From Reyranella sp. (GTDB lineage: Bacteria; Pseudomonadota; Alphaproteobacteria; Reyranellales; Reyranellaceae), in NCBI GenBank assembly GCA_030679805.1, contig JAUXST010000488.1, positions 1 through 35,716 of the forward strand: a DNA stretch of 35,716 nt, given 5' to 3'. This document shows, piece after piece, positions 1 to 7,817 of this stretch (the stretch's first letter is position 1; each line of letters begins with the position of its first letter). Both the position numbers and the translations under genes were made by a program. The notes beneath the pieces were generated by a model. The model was given only the letters and a program-made list of their open reading frames with translations. It was not told the origin of the DNA and made no database searches.

Positions 1-429
1 CGCGAACGGGCGCGGCTCGAGCAGGTCGAAGCCGAGAAACATATCGACCTGCACCTGTCGGGAATGTCGCGGCTCACCGGCATCGATTTCTCCAAATTCG
101 ACCTCGACACGCCGCTGCCGGAACTCAGCACCAACGGGCATCAGTCCTCGCTCGCCAAATGGATCGGCAAGACACCGCGCTCGATCGTGCAGAGCTACGC
201 CAGGAAGGCCGGCATCGACTTCACGGGTACCGCCGATCATGTCGCGGGCATGATGCAGGACCTCATGGAAGAGGTGGGCGGCGACGGCTTTCTCATCTTC
301 AACAGCTACTTCGACCGGCGCTACGTCATGGAAGTGTGCGACGGGCTGGTGCCGGAGCTGCAGCGCCGCGGCCTCACGCGAAAGGCCTATGCGCACAAGA
401 CCTTCCGCGAAAACCTGCTGGAGTTCTAG
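1..429 (+). CDS. LLM-class flavin-dependent monooxygenase, C-terminal part
   Basis: The 5' end lies outside the window; the frame is open from base 1 to the TAG at 427-429 (142 residues visible). The tail has the layout of the nitrilotriacetate monooxygenase/DmoA/SnaA type of luciferase-like enzyme: a T-x-x-H-V-A segment (TGTADHVAGMM), then GGDGFLIFN, then a closing helix with VPELQRRGL. Enzymes of this type use reduced flavin from a partner reductase to oxidise small organic molecules; the substrate cannot be told from this fragment. An internal Met at 64 is not the true start, because the upstream codons read as family-like sequence without a stop. The next gene starts 2 bases after this stop, so the two are very likely cotranscribed and translationally coupled. 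Confidence 0.85.
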   Translation, partial: RERARLEQVEAEKHIDLHLSGMSRLTGIDFSKFDLDTPLPELSTNGHQSSLAKWIGKTPRSIVQSYARKAGIDFTGTADHVAGMMQDLMEEVGGDGFLIFNSYFDRRYVMEVCDGLVPELQRRGLTRKAYAHKTFRENLLEF

Positions 430-431
430 CC

Positions 432-1334
432 ATGACCGACAGCAAGGGCGGCGAAGTGGGCGGCAGCATTCGTGCCCGCCTGCCCTACCTGCCGATCCAC
501 AAGCGGCCGCCGCTGAAACTTCCCGGCGATGCCCGCGTGGCGGTGTGGACGATCGTCAATGTCGAGAACTGGAGCCCGACCGGTGCGATGCCGCGCGCCG
601 TGCTGCCGCCGCCGATGGGACAGCCGCTGCTGCCCGACGTGCCGAACTGGGCCTGGCACGAGTACGGCATGCGCGTGGGCTTCTGGCGCTTTCTCGAAGT
701 CCTGGGCAGCCGCAAGCTCAAGGCGACCTTTGCCGTAAACGGCACGGCCTGCTCGCTCTATCGCGAGGCCTGCGAGGCGGCGCGCGATGCCGGCTGGGAT
801 TTCATGGGCCACGGCTTCGTGCAGAAACCCATGCACCGGGTCGAGGACCAGCGCGCCGCCATCGCCGACACCATCGCGGCGATCAAGGACTTCACCGGCA
901 AGCCACCGCGCGGCTGGGAGAGTCCCGGTCTCACCGAGACCGACGAGACGCTCGACCTGCTGGCCGAGGCCGGCATTGAATATGTCGCCGATTGGGTGCT
1001 CGACGAGCAGCCCGTTTCGCTGAAAACGCGGGCCGGCGAGATCGTCTCGGTGCCCTACACCGTCGAGATCAACGACGTCGTCATCAGCGCCGTCCAGCAG
1101 CAGCCTTCGGACGAGATCCTACGCCGCGGCCGCGACCACTTCGACCGGCTCTATCTCGACGGCGCAAAAGCGCCACGCGTGATGGCGATCTCGATCCATC
1201 CCTACCTCACCGGCGTGCCGCACCGGATCAAATATCTGGAGATGCTCTACGATTACATTCTCGGCCACACCGGCGTGGTGATGTGGACCGGTGCCGAGAT
1301 CCTCGATTGGTATCGCACGCAACCGCGGGCCTGA
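432..1334 (+). CDS. Polysaccharide deacetylase / allantoinase (PuuE)-like protein
   Basis: A 300-residue cytoplasmic protein with no signal peptide. It has the NodB-type (beta/alpha)7 pattern: a first strand AVWTIVNVENW near residues 37-47, a KATFAVNG strand, then GHGFVQKPMHRV with His127 and His135 as likely metal ligands, a RGWESPG strand, and HPYLTG near the end. The Asp pair of chitin deacetylases (TFDD) is replaced by NVEN, as I recall is common in the cofactor-free or PuuE-like branch, so the substrate is probably a small C-N compound rather than chitin (inference). The ATG at 432 is chosen because it follows the upstream stop by 2 bases; a longer reading from 159 would overlap the monooxygenase gene completely. 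Pairing with a flavin monooxygenase suggests a small catabolic operon for a nitrogen-containing compound. Confidence 0.8.
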   Translation: MTDSKGGEVGGSIRARLPYLPIHKRPPLKLPGDARVAVWTIVNVENWSPTGAMPRAVLPPPMGQPLLPDVPNWAWHEYGMRVGFWRFLEVLGSRKLKATFAVNGTACSLYREACEAARDAGWDFMGHGFVQKPMHRVEDQRAAIADTIAAIKDFTGKPPRGWESPGLTETDETLDLLAEAGIEYVADWVLDEQPVSLKTRAGEIVSVPYTVEINDVVISAVQQQPSDEILRRGRDHFDRLYLDGAKAPRVMAISIHPYLTGVPHRIKYLEMLYDYILGHTGVVMWTGAEILDWYRTQPRA

Positions 1335-1355
1335 TCCAATTCTTCCCCCGTCTGC

Positions 1356-2033
1356 CTAATCGAGCGTCAGGGTGTTGCGCACATTGTCGATCGCCCAGCC
1401 GTTGAGCCGGCGCAGGACGCTCTGCCCCAGCAGCACCCGGCTGTTGGGCGCGCTGACGGTGGCGACGACATTTTCCATGACCTTGTCGCCGATCTGCAGG
1501 GTCCGCAGCCGGAACACGCGCTGCTGCACACCCTTGCCGTCGGCCAGGATATAGCGGCGCTGCCCCAGCCCGTCGTCGTCGGTCAGGCTGCCGTTGCGGC
1601 GCAGTTCGTCGGCGACTTCCTGCGGGATCTGCAGGTTGCTGGCGCCCGAATCGAGGATCGCGAATTGCTTGACGGTGCCGTTCAGCACGACCGGCGCCAC
1701 GAAAATGCCGCCTGCCCGCGCGAGCTGCACCGTGGTCCTGGGCGGGGTGGCCGCCGTTGCGGTGGGGCACGGACGCCAAGCATCGGCCGCGGCCTGCGCG
1801 TCCGGGCAGAAATTCATCTGCATCAGCCGCTTGGCGTAAGTGTCCCGCTGCTCGCAGGCGGCTACCGCCGCCAGCGCCGTGGCGGCCGGGCTGCGGCAGG
1901 TCTCGTTATTGGAACGCCAAGCGGCAATGACCTGTTGCGGCGCGCCGCCCGAATCCTGGGCAGCGGCCCGGTCAGACAGTACAGCGCCCGACAGCACGGC
2001 AATCGACGCGAGCAGGCTCAGCGTGCTGCGCAA
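1356..2033 (-). CDS. Secreted retropepsin-like aspartic protease, TTG start
   Basis: A 225-residue protein with a signal peptide (hydrophobic SLLASIAVLSGAVLS, likely cleavage after RAAA near 25). A small domain with Cys46, Cys60, Cys76 and Cys89, which could form two disulfides, precedes a single retropepsin lobe with the catalytic ILDSGAS at 126-132 and the usual closing strand VLLGQSVLRRLNGWAID. Such single-lobe proteases act as dimers in the periplasm; the target is unknown. The start is TTG at 2033: the next Met is residue 71 and would remove the signal peptide, and a GAAGAAG stretch lies about 10 bases upstream. The start lies 6 bases after the stop of the gene before it, so coupled translation is likely. 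It is the last gene of the operon that begins with the dehydratase at 6392. Confidence 0.75.
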   Translation of the reverse strand: MRSTLSLLASIAVLSGAVLSDRAAAQDSGGAPQQVIAAWRSNNETCRSPAATALAAVAACEQRDTYAKRLMQMNFCPDAQAAADAWRPCPTATAATPPRTTVQLARAGGIFVAPVVLNGTVKQFAILDSGASNLQIPQEVADELRRNGSLTDDDGLGQRRYILADGKGVQQRVFRLRTLQIGDKVMENVVATVSAPNSRVLLGQSVLRRLNGWAIDNVRNTLTLD

Positions 2034-2039
2034 GTGCCG

Positions 2040-2591
2040 TTACTTCTTCGCGCCCGGCAGAAAATCGTCGAGCGGCACGCCGAAGCTGTTGAGCGCCCAC
2101 GAGACGAGATTGTACTGGCCGATGGTGAAGACCACGTCCATGAGCTGCTCGGTCGAATACTTCTTGGCAAGCACCGCCCAGGTCGTGTCGGAAACGACAG
2201 AGTTCTCGTAGAGATCGTCGGCGGCCTGCATCAGCGCCGCCTCATGCTCGCTCCAGGCGCCCTTGGGGCCCTTCTTGATGTTCTCGACGTCGGCATCGGT
2301 GACGCCGCCTTTCTTGGCGATCAGCTCGTGCTGGGCGAATTCGTACTCGGCCTGGTTCAGCCAGCCGATCCTGAGAATCAAGAACTCGCGGTCGCGGAAC
2401 GGCAGGGTCTGCTTGCCCAGCACGTGACCGGCAAACGGCGTCCAGCGCTTCACCAGCTTGGGGTGGTGGGCCAGCACCTTGAAGATGTTGAAGATCTGGC
2501 CGTTCATCGCGTTCTTCTCGACGGTCTCGCGATCCTCGGGGGCCATGGTGGCGAGATCGCGCATCGGAATGCGCTGCTTGCGCTGGATCAT
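2040..2591 (-). CDS. Carboxymuconolactone decarboxylase family protein without cysteines
   Basis: 183 residues, all helical in character, with the family core FRDREFLILRIGWLNQAEYEFAQHE and the later helix DVVFTIGQYNLVSWALNS. The protein has no cysteine at all, so it cannot be an AhpD-type CxxC peroxidase; it belongs to the branch closer to 4-carboxymuconolactone decarboxylase, where Glu and His residues (EYEFAQHE) line the pocket. The substrate is unknown. The start ATG at 2591 has a strong ribosome site (GGGAGGAA). It sits 24 bases after the RraA-like gene and 6 bases before the retropepsin gene. With the dehydratase and aldolase upstream it may process a keto or lactone intermediate; this is inference from position only. 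Confidence 0.8.
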   Translation of the reverse strand: MIQRKQRIPMRDLATMAPEDRETVEKNAMNGQIFNIFKVLAHHPKLVKRWTPFAGHVLGKQTLPFRDREFLILRIGWLNQAEYEFAQHELIAKKGGVTDADVENIKKGPKGAWSEHEAALMQAADDLYENSVVSDTTWAVLAKKYSTEQLMDVVFTIGQYNLVSWALNSFGVPLDDFLPGAKK

Positions 2592-2615
2592 CGTGTTTCC
2601 TCCCTTTTGCTGAAA

Positions 2616-3335
2616 CTACCGCCCCTTGGCTTTCCGCCAGGCCGCGAAACCGGCCAGGGTTTTGTCGTCGGTGGCGGGATAGAGACCGAAGATGCCGCGG
2701 CCCTTGCGGACTTCCTCGGTGACGAAATCCTCGAAGGCCGTCATCTCGAAGGCTTCCTCCGCGATCTCGTCGGCGAGATGGGCCGGAATGACGATGACGC
2801 CGTCGCTGTCACCCAGGATCACGTCGCCGGGAAAGACCGGGGCATCACCACAGCCGATCGGCACATTGATGTCGATCGCCTGATGGAGCGTGAGGTTGGT
2901 GGGCGCGCTGGGGCGGTGATGGTAGGCGGGAAAGCCCAGCTTGCCGATCTCGGCCGAATCGCGGAAACCGCCGTCGGTAACGACGCCCGCCACGCCACGC
3001 TTCATGAGGCGCGTCACCAGGATGGCCCCCGCTGAGGCCGCCCGCGCGTCCTTGCGGCTGTCCATCACCAGCACGGCGCCGGGCGGGCAATCCTCGATCG
3101 CCTTCCGCTGCGGATGGCTGCGGTCGCGGAACACCGTGAGCTGGTTCAGGTCCTCGCGCGCCGGGATGTAGCGGAGCGTGAACGCCTCGCCGACCAGTAC
3201 GGGCTGATCGGGCGACAGCGGATGGACGTCCTGGATGAACTGGGTGCGGAAGCCGCGCTTGAACAACGCGGTGGCGACGGTGGCGGTGCTGATGGCTTTC
3301 AGCTTGGCGCGGGTCGCCGGTTTGAGCACCGTCAT
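2616..3335 (-). CDS. RraA family aldolase/decarboxylase-like protein
   Basis: 239 residues. The fold marker is GVVTDGGFRDSAEI, which carries the G-x-R-D substrate and metal site of 4-hydroxy-4-methyl-2-oxoglutarate aldolases, followed by PGDVILGDSDGVIVIP, the usual second signature. Family members are Mg-dependent class II aldolases or oxaloacetate decarboxylases that cleave 2-keto acids to pyruvate; related proteins lacking the site regulate RNase E. Here the site is intact, so an enzyme is favoured. The ATG at 3335 has an AAGGGGAG ribosome site; a longer reading to 3527 would run into the preceding gene. It follows the EPSP synthase homologue by 31 bases. Downstream of an aldonate dehydratase it is a reasonable candidate for splitting a 2-keto-3-deoxy sugar acid (inference). 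Confidence 0.82.
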   Translation of the reverse strand: MTVLKPATRAKLKAISTATVATALFKRGFRTQFIQDVHPLSPDQPVLVGEAFTLRYIPAREDLNQLTVFRDRSHPQRKAIEDCPPGAVLVMDSRKDARAASAGAILVTRLMKRGVAGVVTDGGFRDSAEIGKLGFPAYHHRPSAPTNLTLHQAIDINVPIGCGDAPVFPGDVILGDSDGVIVIPAHLADEIAEEAFEMTAFEDFVTEEVRKGRGIFGLYPATDDKTLAGFAAWRKAKGR

Positions 3336-3366
3336 GATTTCACTCCCCTTCTCATCGTCACTGCCG

Positions 3367-4632
3367 CTACGCCAGCAGGTCGCTTCCGGAAAGCGCCCGG
3401 CCGGTCTTTGCCTCCAGGATGATGGCTCCGAGGCCGGCGAGCTTGGCGAAAAAGTTGGGAAAAGTCTTGCGTACGCAGTCAGGCTTGCGCAGCCGGATTC
3501 CGGGTACGCGCAGGCCAAGCATGCCAAAGCACATGGCGATGCGGTGATCGTTGTAGGTCTCGATCTCGGCGCCGTTCAGCGGGCCGGGATGGACGGTGAG
3601 CGTGTCGCCGGTCTCTTCAACGCGCGCGCCGCATTTGGTGAGTTCGGTGCGGAGCGCCATGACACGCTCGCATTCCTGGACCCTGAGGCGCCCAAGATCG
3701 GTGAATTGCGTCGCCGTCGGCGCAAAAGGCGCGAGCACGATTGCGGTCATGATGCTGTCCGCCAAGTCGAACCGGCGCGAATAGGCCGGGCGCCACTCCC
3801 GCTGCACGATCAGGTCGAGGAATTTCTGATCGGCCTGCATGCCGCTCCTGGGAACGGGCATGACCGTGACGTGGCAACCGGCTTCGCGCAGAAGCCAATC
3901 CGCTCCCCAGAAGTAGCTAGCGCCTGACGCATCCGCCTCGATGTCGTAGACGCCACGGTTGGACGGAAAGTCAGCCACCAGACGTCGCGTCATATCGACA
4001 TAGGGCAGCTCGTCCTCGTTGGCGCCCGTGACACCGACCGTCCAGCCACCGACGTCGGCGCAGAGGAGCAACGCCGAGGCAAACTGCGAGCTTTCCCCGA
4101 CACTGACGCTGCACGTCGCGCCCGGGCGCGGGCCGGTGCCGTGAACGACGGCGGGCAGCCGGTCGTTGGGCGTATCGACCCGATAACCCAGCTCGCGCAA
4201 TGCCTTGACCAGGGCGGCTTGCGGTCGCTCGTGCATGCGGGCGATGCCGCTCACCCGGAAGCTGCCATGGCCGAGGCACAACAGAGGCGGCAGGAAGCGC
4301 GCGGCCGTGCCGGCATTCTCGACGAAGAGTTCGAGCGGTCGCTCGGGCGTGCCGGCGTTGGGGATCCTGCCGCCGCCCCCATCGACCGTGAGGGTGCGGT
4401 TCGCCGGCTCGGCCGGGTCCTCCGTCACCCGGATGCCGAACCCCAGCCGTTCGAGGCATTCGACCATCGCCTGCGTATCCTCGCTCCACAAGGCACCACG
4501 CAGAACCACGGGGCCGCTTGCAAGGGCGGCAAGGACCAGAGCACGATTGGTCAGGCTCTTGGAGCCCGGCAGGACGACCGTCGCATCCATCCGTCGAGCG
4601 GGCGGAACGATCTCGATGAGGTCAGGCAGCAT
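3367..4632 (-). CDS. aroA: EPSP synthase (3-phosphoshikimate 1-carboxyvinyltransferase) homologue
   Basis: 421 residues with the full two-domain EPSP synthase pattern: LPGSKSLTNR at 21-30 (Lys25, Ser26, Arg30), NAGTAARFL for the PEP site, MHERPQAALVKALRELG, GESSQFASALLL, YNDHRIAMCFG and VRKTFPNFF. These are the residues that bind shikimate-3-phosphate and PEP in the sixth step of the shikimate pathway. The usual K-E-T/S-D-R motif reads QECER: the catalytic Glu and the Arg remain, the Lys is Gln. It does not look like the class II enzyme I would expect in many alphaproteobacteria, and a 20-residue tail follows the last core motif. The start at 4632 lies 17 bases after the dehydratase stop; its ribosome site is weak. 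The setting among catabolic genes suggests a second, acquired copy or a specialised paralogue. Confidence 0.82.
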   Translation of the reverse strand: MLPDLIEIVPPARRMDATVVLPGSKSLTNRALVLAALASGPVVLRGALWSEDTQAMVECLERLGFGIRVTEDPAEPANRTLTVDGGGGRIPNAGTPERPLELFVENAGTAARFLPPLLCLGHGSFRVSGIARMHERPQAALVKALRELGYRVDTPNDRLPAVVHGTGPRPGATCSVSVGESSQFASALLLCADVGGWTVGVTGANEDELPYVDMTRRLVADFPSNRGVYDIEADASGASYFWGADWLLREAGCHVTVMPVPRSGMQADQKFLDLIVQREWRPAYSRRFDLADSIMTAIVLAPFAPTATQFTDLGRLRVQECERVMALRTELTKCGARVEETGDTLTVHPGPLNGAEIETYNDHRIAMCFGMLGLRVPGIRLRKPDCVRKTFPNFFAKLAGLGAIILEAKTGRALSGSDLLA

Positions 4633-4649
4633 GAAGCGGCTGGACCGGC

Positions 4650-6392
4650 TCAGTAAATCGACGGTTCGGCCACCGGGGCGCCGAACGACGTTTCGAGGAA
4701 GTCGAAGTCGCAGCCCTCGTTGGCCTGCTTGATGTGGCGGGTGAACATCCAGCCGTAGCCACGTTCGTAGCGCGGTTCGGGCTTCTTCCAGGCGGCGCGG
4801 CGCCGGGCCAGCTCCTCGTCCGACACGTTCATGTCGATAGTGCGCTTGTCGACATCGAGCGAGATCATGTCGCCGGTGCGCACCAGCGCCAGCGGCCCGC
4901 CGACGTAGGACTCCGGCGAGACGTGCAGGATGCAGGCGCCGTAGCTGGTGCCGCTCATGCGGCTGTCGGAGAGCCGCACCATGTCGCGCACGCCCTGCTT
5001 CACCAGCTTCTTCGGGATCGGCAGCATGCCCCACTCCGGCATGCCCGGGCCGCCCTGCGGGCCGGCGTTGCGCAGGATCAGCACCGTGTCTTCCGTGACG
5101 TCGAGATCGTCGCGGTCGATCGCCTCCTTCATCGACGGATAGTCGTCGAACACCAGCGCCGGGCCGGTATGCTTCAGGAATTTCGGCGCACAAGCCGAAG
5201 GTTTGATCACACAGCCGTCGGGCGCCAGGTTGCCCTTCAGCACCGCGAGCGCGCCTTCCTTGTAGATCGCGTTCGCCGGTGTGCGGATGACGTCGTCGTT
5301 ATAGATCTCGGCGCCGGCGACGTTCTCGCCCACCGTCTTGCCGGTGACGGTCATCGTGTCGAGATGCAGGTGACCCCGGATCTGCTCCATCAGGCCGGGC
5401 AGGCCGCCGGCATAGAAGAAATCCTCCATCAGATATTTGTCGCCGCTCGGGCGGATGTTGGCGATGACGGGCACCTTGCGGCTGGCGCGCTCGAAATCGT
5501 CGAGGCCGACGTCCTGGCCGGCGCGGCGTGCCATTGCGATCAGGTGGATGATGGCGTTGGTCGAGCAGCCTACGGCCATGGCCACGGTGATGGCGTTCAG
5601 GAACGCCTCCCTGGTCAGAATCTTCTTTGGCGTGAGATCCTCCCACACCATCTCGACGATGCGGCGGCCCGACTCGGCGCTCATGCGGATATGGTTGGCA
5701 TCGGCCGCCGGGATAGACGAGGCGCCCGGCAAGGTCATGCCCAGCGTCTCGGCCATCGCCATCATGGTGGCGGCCGTGCCCATGGTCATGCAGGTGCCGT
5801 AGCTCCGCGCAATGCCCGCTTCGACATCGACCCAGTCGTCGTCGGAGATCTTTCCCGCGCGCCTTTCATCCCAGTACTTCCAGGCATCGGATCCCGAGCC
5901 CAGCACCTTGCCCTTCCAGTTGCCGCGCAGCATCGGCCCGGCCGGCAGGTAGATCGCGGGCAGGCCCATGCTGATGGCGCCCAGCAGCAACGCGGGCGTG
6001 GTCTTGTCGCAGCCGCCCATCAGCACAACCCCGTCCACAGGATGCCCGCGCAACAACTCCTCGGCGTCCATCGCCAGCAGGTTGCGGTAGAGCATGGTGG
6101 TGGGCTTGAGGAAGCTCTCCGACAGCGACAGCGCCGGCAGCTCCATCGGGAAGCCGCCGGCCTGCAGGATGCCGCGCTTCACGTCGTCGACGCGGCTCTT
6201 GAAATGCATGTGGCAGGGCTGGGCGTCCGACCACGTGTTCAGGATGGCGATGACCGGCCGGCCGGCCCATTCTTCCGGCGCGTAGCCCATCTGCATGGCC
6301 CGCGAGCGGTGGCCGAAGGCGCGCAGGTCGTCTGGCGCGAACCAGCGCGCACTGCGCAGCTCAGCAGGTTTCTTTCTCTTGGTGCCGGTCAT
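4650..6392 (-). CDS. IlvD/Edd family dehydratase, L-arabinonate dehydratase-like
   Basis: 580 residues. Three cysteines that hold the [2Fe-2S] cluster are in place: Cys60 (SDAQPCHMH), Cys128 (GGCDKTTPA, with Lys130 expected to carry the carbamate that binds Mg) and Cys201 (SYGTCMTMG). LSDSRMSGTSYG near the C-terminus carries the serine that acts as base. Length and cysteine spacing match the sugar-acid branch (L-arabinonate, D-xylonate type) better than dihydroxyacid dehydratase. It would remove water from an aldonate to give a 2-keto-3-deoxy acid. ATG at 6392 is preferred over a GTG at 6410 because GGAGGGAGATCC precedes it. It is the first gene of the operon; the gene for an RraA-type aldolase two places downstream could use the product. 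Confidence 0.88.
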   Translation of the reverse strand: MTGTKRKKPAELRSARWFAPDDLRAFGHRSRAMQMGYAPEEWAGRPVIAILNTWSDAQPCHMHFKSRVDDVKRGILQAGGFPMELPALSLSESFLKPTTMLYRNLLAMDAEELLRGHPVDGVVLMGGCDKTTPALLLGAISMGLPAIYLPAGPMLRGNWKGKVLGSGSDAWKYWDERRAGKISDDDWVDVEAGIARSYGTCMTMGTAATMMAMAETLGMTLPGASSIPAADANHIRMSAESGRRIVEMVWEDLTPKKILTREAFLNAITVAMAVGCSTNAIIHLIAMARRAGQDVGLDDFERASRKVPVIANIRPSGDKYLMEDFFYAGGLPGLMEQIRGHLHLDTMTVTGKTVGENVAGAEIYNDDVIRTPANAIYKEGALAVLKGNLAPDGCVIKPSACAPKFLKHTGPALVFDDYPSMKEAIDRDDLDVTEDTVLILRNAGPQGGPGMPEWGMLPIPKKLVKQGVRDMVRLSDSRMSGTSYGACILHVSPESYVGGPLALVRTGDMISLDVDKRTIDMNVSDEELARRRAAWKKPEPRYERGYGWMFTRHIKQANEGCDFDFLETSFGAPVAEPSIY

Positions 6393-6442
6393 TGGATCTC
6401 CCTCCGGCACCGAGGGAATACGTTAGCGCATCCGAGGTCAAG

Positions 6443-6640
6443 CTATGGGCGGGGCGCCTCGACCATCGGCGAGGGCTGCAGACGAGCGGCCGCCAGCTTG
6501 GCATGGCCGGGTGTCATGAACTGCACGCCGTCCAGCTCGAAAAACGGACGCGCGACCGCATGGAAGCGAAAGGCGTTGCCTTCCTTGAGGACGATGCCCG
6601 CGGGCTCGCCCCAGACTTCAACGACAAAGGGTTCGGGCAT
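6443..6640 (-). CDS. Small conserved-looking hypothetical protein (65 aa)
   Basis: 65 residues starting MPEPFVVEVWGEPAG, with alternating hydrophobic strands, a central RFHAVARPFFELDG segment and a helical GHAKLAAARL. No cysteine, membrane span or known motif. The ATG at 6640 has an AGGGAGA site 6 bases upstream; a longer reading from 6691 is less likely. Codon use is like that of its neighbours, so I take it as real. It ends 50 bases before the dehydratase start and may be cotranscribed with it. I do not recognise a function. Confidence 0.6.
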   Translation of the reverse strand: MPEPFVVEVWGEPAGIVLKEGNAFRFHAVARPFFELDGVQFMTPGHAKLAAARLQPSPMVEAPRP

Positions 6641-6656
6641 AGTGGTCTCCCTGGTC

Positions 6657-6716
6657 TTACCTGAGATGGTGCCACTCCAGCGATCCGGCAATGGTCGTGA
6701 CGATAAAAGCAGTCAT
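6657..6716 (-). CDS. Possible 19-residue small protein or leader peptide
   Basis: A short frame, ATG to TAA, encoding MTAFIVTTIAGSLEWHHLR. GAGGAAGA lies about 7 bases upstream, a fair ribosome site. It is hydrophobic at the start with a charged, aromatic end, and its stop lies 16 bases before the next start (6640), so it could be a coupling leader. With only 19 codons coding statistics mean little. Confidence 0.25.
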   Translation of the reverse strand: MTAFIVTTIAGSLEWHHLR

Positions 6717-6858
6717 TGGCGAATCTTCCTCGAGGCGCAGCAGAGACTGCGCGTGCGGCATCAATATGGCGGAAGTTTTTCTGAATATATCGTGATGCTC
6801 GATCTCAGAAGAATGTGACAGTCATGTTCAATCTTCCTAGTGTGACCTCGACGTGACC

Positions 6859-7773
6859 ATGACCCTGACACGCTCCGCCTTCCTCGTGACCATCGGCGCC
6901 GCTGTGTTGACCGCGGGGCGGAGTGTTGCCCAGACAGCTTCGGGAGCACGCATGCATCAACGCAAGATTCCGTCGAATGGCGAGTTGCTGCCCGTCGTCG
7001 GCTGCGGCACCTGGCGAACCTTTGATGCCGGCGCCAAGCTGGCGGATCGCGCGCCGCTGGCCGAAGTATTGCGCGTGTTGTTCGATGCCGGCGGCTCGGT
7101 GATCGACACCTCGCCGATGTACGGCGCCGCCGAGGCGGTGGTGGGCGACCTGCTGGCCGCGGCGGGAACGCGCGACAAGGCGTTCCTCGCCACCAAGGTC
7201 TGGACTTCCGGTCGCGATAGCGGCATCGCCCAGATGCGCCAGTCGATGCGGCTGCTCAGGACCGATCGCATCGACCTGATGCAGATCCACAATCTCGTCG
7301 ACTGGCGGGCGCATCTGCCGACACTGCGCGCCTGGAAAGCCGAGGGGCGCATCCGGCTGCTGGGCGTCACCCACTATACGCAAAGCGCCCACGACGAGCT
7401 CGAGGCGGTGCTGCGTGCCGAGAAGTGGGACTTCGTGCAGCTCAACTACGCGCTCGACGATCGCGCCGTCGAACGCCGCCTGCTGCCGCTCGCCGCCGAG
7501 CGCGGCATTGCGGTGCTGGTGAACCAGCCGTTTGGCGGCGGCGGGCTGCTGCGCAAGCTGCTCGGTCGCAAGCTGCCGGACTGGGCCGGCGACATCGGCT
7601 GTACGAGCTGGGCCCAGATCCTGCTGAAGTTCGTCCTGGCAAATCCCGCGGTCACCTGCGTGATCCCCGGCACCGGCAAGCCCGAGCACATGAAGGACAA
7701 TGTGCAGGCGGGCCTCGGTACCTACCCCGACGCTGCAATGCTGAAGAAGATGGTGGCCGAGATCGCCGTCTAG
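6859..7773 (+). CDS. Aldo/keto reductase with N-terminal export-type sequence
   Basis: 304 residues. The first 27 form a signal-like stretch (TRSAFLVTIGAAVLTAGRSVA), recalling a Tat signal whose twin arginine has become Thr-Arg, so export by Tat is doubtful. The rest is an AKR barrel with the catalytic set in order: Asp and Tyr in VIDTSPMYG, Lys in FLATKVW, His in MQIHNLVDW. It would reduce carbonyls with NADPH. Start is either ATG 6859 or the in-frame GTG 6853; neither has a clear ribosome site. An internal Met at the end of the leader (6952) would give a cytoplasmic enzyme of 273 residues. It stands alone, divergent from the small hypotheticals, with the MITE-like element behind it. Confidence 0.85.
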   Translation: MTLTRSAFLVTIGAAVLTAGRSVAQTASGARMHQRKIPSNGELLPVVGCGTWRTFDAGAKLADRAPLAEVLRVLFDAGGSVIDTSPMYGAAEAVVGDLLAAAGTRDKAFLATKVWTSGRDSGIAQMRQSMRLLRTDRIDLMQIHNLVDWRAHLPTLRAWKAEGRIRLLGVTHYTQSAHDELEAVLRAEKWDFVQLNYALDDRAVERRLLPLAAERGIAVLVNQPFGGGGLLRKLLGRKLPDWAGDIGCTSWAQILLKFVLANPAVTCVIPGTGKPEHMKDNVQAGLGTYPDAAMLKKMVAEIAV

Positions 7774-7817
7774 AGTCATTCCGGACGAGGTTGAATCATA
7801 TCCCTCCCCATTCAGAT

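Noticed and set aside
4633-5193. N-terminal extension of the EPSP synthase reading frame
   Set aside because: It overlaps the dehydratase coding sequence in another frame; the family start (MLPDLIEI then LPGSKS) is at 4632.
4734-6818. A very long open frame of almost 700 codons on the plus strand opposite the dehydratase gene
   Set aside because: It is the antisense shadow of a G/C-rich gene: the residues are His, Arg, Gly and Ala rich with no family-like motif, while the opposite strand has full IlvD/Edd signatures.
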